From assembly GCA_031268125.1 (NCBI GenBank), contig JAIRXT010000196.1:1-18485 (forward strand): a stretch of DNA of 18,485 nt, read 5' to 3'. The position numbers were made by a program, and so were the translations under genes. Shown here piece by piece: positions 14,764-18,485 of this stretch (the first letter of the stretch is position 1; each line of letters opens with the position of its first letter). Source of the stretch: Treponema sp. Lineage in GTDB: Bacteria; Spirochaetota; Spirochaetia; Treponematales; Breznakiellaceae. Under the pieces are notes generated by a model that was not told the DNA's origin, searched no databases, and saw nothing but the letters and a program-made list of their open reading frames with translations.

Positions 14764-17663
14764 GTTTTGCTCTTGGAAAGCATTTTGTTGATATAAAAAC
14801 CGGTATAAGAACTGCTGTGGCCGGCAATTGTTTCCGGGGTTCCCAGGGCGATGACCTCCCCGCCCTTGTCCCCCCCCTCGGGCCCCAGGTCGATAAGATG
14901 ATCCGCCTGGAGCAGTACGTCCAGGTTGTGTTCGATCATGACCACCGTGTTCCCCTGGTCCACCAGGCGTTGAATCACCTCCATAAGCTGCTTAACATCG
15001 GCAAAGTGGAGCCCCGTGGTAGGTTCGTCCAGGATGTAGAAGGTCTGCCCGGTGGAACGGCGGGAAAGCTCCAGGGCCAGCTTGACCCGCTGGGCTTCCC
15101 CGCCGGAAAGCGTCAGGGCCGACTGGCCCAGCTTAACATAACCCAGGCCCACGGAAAGCAGGGTCTCCATTTTATGGGCAATCCGGGGGATGGGGGCAAA
15201 AAATTCCGCCGCTTCCTCAATCGTCATATCTAAAACATCGGCAATGTTCTTGCCCTTATAGCGAATTTCCAGGGTCTCCCGGTTAAACCGCTTGCCGTGG
15301 CATACGTCGCAGGTAATGTACACGTCGGGAAGAAAATTCATCTCGATCTTGATGGTCCCGTCCCCTTCGCAGTTTTCGCACCTTCCCCCCCGGACGTTGA
15401 ACGAGAAACGCCCCGGCTTATAGCCCCGCATCTTCGCTTCCGGCAGGGAGGCAAAAAGGTTGCGGATCTCCCCAAAGACCTCCACATAGGTGGCGGGATT
15501 GGACCGGGGGGTCCTGCCGATGGGGCTTTGATCGATGTCGATTACCTTATCCAGGTGTTCTACCCCCGTAAGCTTCTTGTAGACCCCCTCCTGATGGCTG
15601 GAGCCGTAGATCCGGTTGCACAGGGCGGGGTACAGCACGTCGCTTAACAGGGTGGATTTTCCCGAACCGGAGACCCCGGTGATGCAGGTAAAAACCCCCA
15701 GGGGAATTTCCACATTGATATTTTTAAGATTATGCTCGCTGACCCCTTCAATACAAATGCTCTTGCCGTTTCCCTGCCGCCTTTGGGGAGGAATCTTCAT
15801 GGAAATTTTCCCCGCCAGGTACTGGCCGGTAATGCTTTCCGCTACCTTCATCACCTCCCGGGGCGTACCCTGGGCCACCACCGACCCCCCGTGGACCCCC
15901 GCGCCGGGCCCCAGGTCCACCAGGTAGTCCGCGGTCCGCAGAGTCTGCTCGTCGTGTTCCACCACAATCAGCGTGTTTCCCAGGTCCCGCAGGTAGATAA
16001 GGGTGTCGATAAGCCGCTGGTTATCCCGCTGGTGCAGACCGATGGAAGGCTCGTCCAGGATGTAGAGTACCCCCACCAGGCTGGAACCAATCTGGGTAGC
16101 CAGGCGGATCCGCTGGGCCTCCCCGCCGGAAAGGCTGGCGGATTTCCGTTCCAGGGTCAGGTAGTCCAGCCCCACGTTCTTCATAAAGCCCAGCCGGGCC
16201 TTAATTTCCTTGAGAATCTGGGCGGAAATTTCCTCCTCGTTCCCGGAAAGTTTAAGATTCTGGAAAAACGCCAGGCTTTCGTTTACCGAAAGACTGGAAA
16301 GCTGGTGGATGTTCAGGGCCCCCTGCCCCACCGTAACCCCCAGGGATTCGGGCCGCAGCCGCCGGCCCCCGCAGGCCTCGCAGGGCTTCTGGCTCATAAA
16401 TTTTTCCAGCCAGTCCTTTATCCCCGGGGACTGGGTTTCCAGGTAACGCCGCTTCAATTCCTCCAGAACCCCCGGAAACTCCGCCTTGTAGGACGAAGAA
16501 TTCGTCCCGTCCCGGTTTTCGTATTTAAAGCGCACCGGTTCATCGGCGCCGTAGAGGATGATATTCATGATCTTCTTGGGCAAAGCCTTAAACGGCGTGT
16601 CCAGGCTGAATTTAAAATGCCGGGCCAGACCTTCAAATTTACTGCGGTACCAGGGAGAATCGGGATTGTAGGGAACACAACCCCCTTCGTCAAACGAAAG
16701 TTCCCGGTTGGGAATCACCAGGTCCGGATCAAACTCCAGCTTGGCCCCCAGACCCGAACATTCAGGACAGGCGCCGTAGGGGTTGTTAAACGAAAAAAGC
16801 CGGGGCTGCAGCTCCGGTATGGAGATTCCGCAGTCCGGGCAGGCGTTTTTTTGGGAGAAAAACTGCTCGGTCCAGGCGCCCTCCGCCGCAGGCTGCCCCT
16901 CCGGCGGCGGATTCCGGGCCGCGGGAGCCGCGGGGTTCTGGACCGCAGAATTCTGCGATACCACCAGTAAAAGCCCGTCCGCCGCCTCCAGTGCCGCCTC
17001 CACCGATTCCGAAAGCCGGCTGCGAATCCCCCCCGCCACCGCCATGCGGTCCACCACAATATCTATGCTGTGCTTTTTCTGCTTATCAAGCTTAATACTC
17101 TCGTCCAGGCTTACGGGAACCCCGTCAATCCGGGCCCGGATAAACCCGGCCTTCCGGGCGTCTTCAAGAATCTTCTGGTGCTCCCCCTTTTTCCCCCGGA
17201 TAACCGGGGCCAGAAGCTGTATCCGCCTGCCGTTCCCCATCTGTAAAATCGTATCGGTAATCTGGTCCACACTCTGCTCCCGGATCTCCCTGCCGCAGAC
17301 CGGACAGTGGGGAGTCCCAATCCGGGCGTACAGAAGCCGGTAGTAATCGTAAATCTCCGTTACCGTACCCACCGTGGACCGGGGATTCCGGTGGGTAGTT
17401 TTTTGCTCAATGGATATGGCCGGGGAAAGCCCCTCGATATAGTCCAGGTCCGGCTTATCCATGCGGCCCAGAAACTGCCGGGCATAGGCAGACAGACTCT
17501 CTACATAGCGGCGCTGCCCCTCCGCAAAGATCGTGTCAAAGGCCAGGGAGCTTTTACCGGACCCCGAAAGGCCGGAAATGACAATAAGCTTGTCCCGGGG
17601 CAGTTCAAGATCGATGTTCTTTAAGTTGTGTTCCCGGGCGCCTTTGATGATAAGTTTTTCCAT
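14760..17663 (-). CDS. uvrA: Excinuclease ABC subunit A (UvrA)
   Basis: UvrA is the damage-recognition ATPase of nucleotide excision repair and loads UvrB. From ATG 17663 it is 967 residues. The first ABC half has Walker A GLSGSGKS (31-38), signature LSGGEAQR (511-518) and Walker B YILDEPSIGL. The second has GVSGSGKS (663-670), LSGGEAQR (852-859) and ILDEPTTGL. Zinc-binding CxxC pairs lie at 275/278 with 299/302, and at 762/765 with 785/788; a further CPVCG is at 120. An Ala/Pro/Gln-rich insert (about 237-262) precedes the zinc finger. I chose the MEKLIIKGAREHNLKNI start because that is where family homology begins. A GTG at 17720 stays in frame but adds 19 unlike residues. No good ribosome site precedes either. 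It overlaps the LptD-like gene. Confidence 0.96.
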   Translation of the reverse strand: MEKLIIKGAREHNLKNIDLELPRDKLIVISGLSGSGKSSLAFDTIFAEGQRRYVESLSAYARQFLGRMDKPDLDYIEGLSPAISIEQKTTHRNPRSTVGTVTEIYDYYRLLYARIGTPHCPVCGREIREQSVDQITDTILQMGNGRRIQLLAPVIRGKKGEHQKILEDARKAGFIRARIDGVPVSLDESIKLDKQKKHSIDIVVDRMAVAGGIRSRLSESVEAALEAADGLLLVVSQNSAVQNPAAPAARNPPPEGQPAAEGAWTEQFFSQKNACPDCGISIPELQPRLFSFNNPYGACPECSGLGAKLEFDPDLVIPNRELSFDEGGCVPYNPDSPWYRSKFEGLARHFKFSLDTPFKALPKKIMNIILYGADEPVRFKYENRDGTNSSSYKAEFPGVLEELKRRYLETQSPGIKDWLEKFMSQKPCEACGGRRLRPESLGVTVGQGALNIHQLSSLSVNESLAFFQNLKLSGNEEEISAQILKEIKARLGFMKNVGLDYLTLERKSASLSGGEAQRIRLATQIGSSLVGVLYILDEPSIGLHQRDNQRLIDTLIYLRDLGNTLIVVEHDEQTLRTADYLVDLGPGAGVHGGSVVAQGTPREVMKVAESITGQYLAGKISMKIPPQRRQGNGKSICIEGVSEHNLKNINVEIPLGVFTCITGVSGSGKSTLLSDVLYPALCNRIYGSSHQEGVYKKLTGVEHLDKVIDIDQSPIGRTPRSNPATYVEVFGEIRNLFASLPEAKMRGYKPGRFSFNVRGGRCENCEGDGTIKIEMNFLPDVYITCDVCHGKRFNRETLEIRYKGKNIADVLDMTIEEAAEFFAPIPRIAHKMETLLSVGLGYVKLGQSALTLSGGEAQRVKLALELSRRSTGQTFYILDEPTTGLHFADVKQLMEVIQRLVDQGNTVVMIEHNLDVLLQADHLIDLGPEGGDKGGEVIALGTPETIAGHSSSYTGFYINKMLSKSKT

Positions 17664-17671
17664 GATAAACC

Positions 17672-17701
17672 AGCATAAACCGGAGCCGGGAAGCTTTTCA
17701 A
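17672..17701 (-). promoter_or_regulatory. Candidate promoter for uvrA, possibly leaderless
   Basis: TTGAAA (17696-17701, 5 of 6) is followed after 18 bases by TATGCT (17672-17677, 4 of 6) on the minus strand. The -10 ends 8 bases before the ATG at 17663, so transcription would begin at or beside the start codon. That fits the absence of a Shine-Dalgarno sequence there. The evidence is pattern only; 18-base spacing is slightly long. Confidence 0.35.
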
Positions 17702-17708
17702 CGGCACA

Positions 17709-17716
17709 GGGGGGGG
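17709..17716. repeat. Eight-base poly-G run upstream of uvrA
   Basis: An uninterrupted run of eight G on the plus strand (C on the uvrA strand) lies 7 bases upstream of the candidate -35 box. Poly-G tracts upstream of genes change length and alter expression in Treponema pallidum; a similar effect here is inference. Confidence 0.6.
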
Positions 17717-17745
17717 CCACTTACCCTGCGGCCGGCCCGCAGCCC

Positions 17746-17786
17746 GGTCAAGCAAAAGCGGCGCCCGGCGCCGCTTTTGCTTGACC
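17746..17786. repeat. Near-perfect 41-base palindrome
   Basis: GGTCAAGCAAAAGCGGCGCC (17746-17765) and its exact reverse complement (17767-17786) flank a single C: 20 perfect pairs with no mismatch. It lies between divergent genes, upstream of both, so it is not their terminator. The plus-strand continuation TTTACATC is only weakly terminator-like. It could be a cruciform, a dispersed palindromic repeat or the arm of a lost element. Confidence 0.85.
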
Positions 17787-17827
17787 TTTACATCCTCTTT
17801 AGCCCCCCCTGGCCTCCATAGTCCTCG

Positions 17828-17848
17828 CGCCAAACCTGCGGTTTGGCG
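17828..17848. repeat. Perfect 9-bp hairpin with TGC loop
   Basis: CGCCAAACC and GGTTTGGCG pair perfectly around the 3-base loop TGC. The CCAAA/TTTGG core is like that of the hairpin at 5-26, and the TGC loop is shared with the next hairpin at 17875-17897. Confidence 0.75.
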
Positions 17849-17874
17849 TTCCGGTCTATTCCGGCCACCCCCCC

Positions 17875-17897
17875 GGTTCCCGGCTGCGCCGGGGACC
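17875..17897. repeat. 10-bp hairpin with TGC loop
   Basis: GGTTCCCGGC and GCCGGGGACC pair over 10 positions (one G-T pair) around TGC. It is the second hairpin with the same loop within 50 bases, suggesting copies or variants of one palindromic repeat type. Confidence 0.65.
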
Positions 17898-17938
17898 TCA
17901 CTTTCTGTAAGTGCGTGGTTTTATGGATAGATATGCAG

Positions 17939-17951
17939 AATTGCAGCAATT
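17939..17951. other. Short operator-like palindrome AATTGC-A-GCAATT
   Basis: The 13-base sequence is a perfect palindrome around one A, followed by an A+T-rich stretch (17950-17979) that is otherwise rare here. Its GCAGCAATT half is repeated at 18146-18154 and its AGAATTGC half at 18347-18354, which are the outer arms of the large inverted-repeat element. It could be a regulator site; no regulator gene is in view. Confidence 0.35.
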
Positions 17952-17974
17952 TTACCTTTATAAAATTTTTCGAT

Positions 17975-18086
17975 AAAAAGACGCCTACAAAATCATTAGG
18001 GGTCCTGCCGGCTGGAAAGAATCCGGGGCCCCCACCCCAGATTCTTTCCACCGGCACCCCCTGTTACATTCTTCGGGCGTCTTTTT
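17975..18086. repeat. Nested hairpin element ending in a T run, about 112 bases
   Basis: Outer arms AAAAAGACGCC (17975-17985) and GGCGTCTTTTT (18076-18086) are exact reverse complements. Inside them AGGGGT (17998) faces ACCCC (18056), GCCGG (18007-18011) faces CCGGC (18051-18055), and TGGAAAGAATC (18013-18023) faces GATTCTTTCCA (18040-18050), with one unpaired C. The 16-base loop contains GGGGCCCCC. The A run on one side and the T run on the other would make it terminator-like in both directions, though no gene ends into it. Confidence 0.75.
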
Positions 18087-18100
18087 ACCCGTTCCTTTAC

Positions 18101-18118
18101 CGGGAATTGCCATTCCCG
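18101..18118. repeat. Perfect 7-bp hairpin
   Basis: CGGGAAT and ATTCCCG pair around TGCC. A weaker GGCGG/CCGCC hairpin follows at 18122-18138. Both sit between the two larger palindromic elements. Confidence 0.6.
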
Positions 18119-18145
18119 TTTGGCGGTTCTTGTCCGCCGCTTGGC

Positions 18146-18357
18146 GCAGCAATTCTCATGTCAGGAAGAGATGAAAAGGCGCCCCGTCAAAGCCAGCTAA
18201 ATTTGACCCGGAAATGGTGCAGGGTAGGGATGGCTCCCGGGAAAACATGGCGCCGCAGGCACCCTGGAATCTCCCGCCCTGCGTATGTTGCGGGTCAAAT
18301 TTGGACAAAACCTCCGGCGCCTTTTCGTTTTGGAATGGTTAAAATGAGAATTGCTGC
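18146..18357. repeat. 212-base element of four concentric stems
   Basis: Four pairs of arms nest inside one another. GCAGCAATTCTCAT (18146-18159) pairs with 18344-18357, 14 bp perfect. GAAAAGGCGCC (18173-18183) pairs with 18316-18326, 11 bp perfect. AAATTTGACCCG (18199-18210) pairs with 18291-18302, 12 bp perfect. GCAGGGTAGGGA (18219-18230) pairs with 18272-18282, imperfect. The unpaired stretches between stems are nearly matched in length (13/17, 15/13 and 8/8). It could be a structured RNA or a hairpin mobile-element remnant. Frames across it are open by chance and look non-coding. Confidence 0.75.
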
Positions 18358-18377
18358 CGCTTGAACAGGAAATTTAT

Positions 18378-18399
18378 TATACTGGCAGGCAGGAGACCT
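18378..18399 (+). promoter_or_regulatory. TATACT -10 candidate and B12-box-like ribosome site
   Basis: TATACT (18378-18383) matches the -10 consensus at 5 of 6, but no -35 lies at proper spacing. Just after it GGCAGGAGACCT (18388-18399) matches the first 12 bases of the cobalamin riboswitch B12 box (GCCAGGAGACCT) at 11 positions and contains the ribosome site AGGAGA (18391-18396), 9 bases before the ATG at 18406. If the -10 is real, the transcript would begin beside this box and leave no room for an upstream aptamer, so the two readings compete. Confidence 0.4.
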
Positions 18400-18405
18400 T
18401 TTGTA

Positions 18406-18485
18406 ATGATGACAAGCCTTTCCGGGGACCGCATGGTCTCCAAGACCGATGAACGGATCCGCTTCCGGGGTCTTATCGATTCTTT
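18406..18485 (+). CDS. Corrinoid (cobalamin) adenosyltransferase, EutT-like, N-terminal fragment
   Basis: Only the first 26 codons fall in the window; the gene runs off the right edge. The visible peptide MMTSLSGDRMVSKTDERIRF is followed by RGLIDS. It aligns well with the core of E. coli EutT (LTHLSAEKMVAKSDPRLGFR then AVLDS), keeping T-x-L-S, MV-x-K, D-x-R, FR and the final DS. EutT-type enzymes transfer the adenosyl group of ATP to cob(I)alamin to make coenzyme B12. In E. coli this core is preceded by about 140 residues, so this would be a short form lacking that N-terminal part, like the compact PduO/CobA2-type relatives. AGGAGA 9 bases upstream supports this start (ATG ATG). It is divergent from uvrA. 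The call rests on a short stretch. Confidence 0.6.
   Translation, partial: MMTSLSGDRMVSKTDERIRFRGLIDS

Noticed and set aside
15732..16970. 412-codon plus-strand open frame antisense to uvrA
   Set aside because: It is a shadow of conserved UvrA codons with no domain or start signal.
17664..17720. Upstream GTG start for UvrA giving 19 more residues
   Set aside because: The extra residues are unlike UvrA, include the poly-G run, overlap the promoter candidate, and AGGG lies only 3 bases from the GTG.
17843..18364. Plus-strand open frame of 173 codons, and an 89-codon minus-strand frame at 17788-18057
   Set aside because: Both run straight through palindromic elements, have no ribosome site and no coding-like composition, and start at weak codons or inside a hairpin.
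18000..18400. A complete cobalamin riboswitch
   Set aside because: Only the B12-box part is visible; the other conserved core strings were not found by eye, so it is kept as a finding rather than a feature.
17664..18405. tRNA, tmRNA or CRISPR array in the hairpin-rich gap
   Set aside because: No cloverleaf with a T-arm GGTTCGA box and no regularly spaced identical direct repeats are present; the repeats are inverted and differ from each other.

Overview
The window looks like a chromosomal segment from a GC-rich spirochaete of the Treponema type. The basis is the joint presence of a spirochaete-like flgN-flgK-flgL-fliW-csrA cluster, a UvrA/LptD-type pair, a CorC/TlyC-like CBS protein and a large TPR protein, all closely packed on the minus strand. 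The genus cannot be fixed from the sequence alone.

Layout, in the direction of transcription (right to left): uvrA (excision repair) overlaps an LptD/OstA-like outer-membrane protein by ATGA. A 51-base gap with a good sigma70-type promoter candidate follows. Then come phoH, a 7TM-HD (PgpH-type) c-di-AMP phosphodiesterase, ybeY, a corC/tlyC-like gene and a secreted TPR protein, joined by overlapping stop/start codons. An 87-base gap with a sigma28-like promoter candidate precedes flgN, flgK, flgL, fliW and csrA. These five encode the hook-filament junction chaperone, the two junction proteins, the flagellin-binding assembly factor and the translational regulator. FliW and CsrA are the known partner-switch pair that ties flagellin level to translation. 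The phoH-(pgpH)-ybeY-corC block matches widely conserved RNA-processing and envelope neighbourhoods (ybeZ-ybeY-ybeX in enterobacteria, phoH-pgpH-ybeY in Firmicutes).

The right end differs. Between the uvrA start (17663) and a plus-strand gene starting at 18406 lie about 740 bases with no convincing gene but many inverted repeats. They include a 41-base palindrome with 20 perfect pairs, a nested hairpin element of about 110 bases ending in a T run, and a 212-base element of four concentric stems. Because the flanking genes diverge, these cannot be their terminators. The plus-strand gene is cut by the window edge. Its first residues resemble the conserved core of EutT-type corrinoid adenosyltransferases, and its ribosome binding site lies in a sequence matching the B12 box of cobalamin riboswitches at 11 of 12 positions. 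I could not find the rest of a riboswitch core. This divergent region is the part of the window most worth a second look.

Other recurring points: several candidate promoters would give very short or absent leaders, and 8-9 base C/G runs sit inside flgK and the corC-like gene and upstream of uvrA, where slippage could switch expression. No tRNA, rRNA, CRISPR array or intact mobile element was seen.
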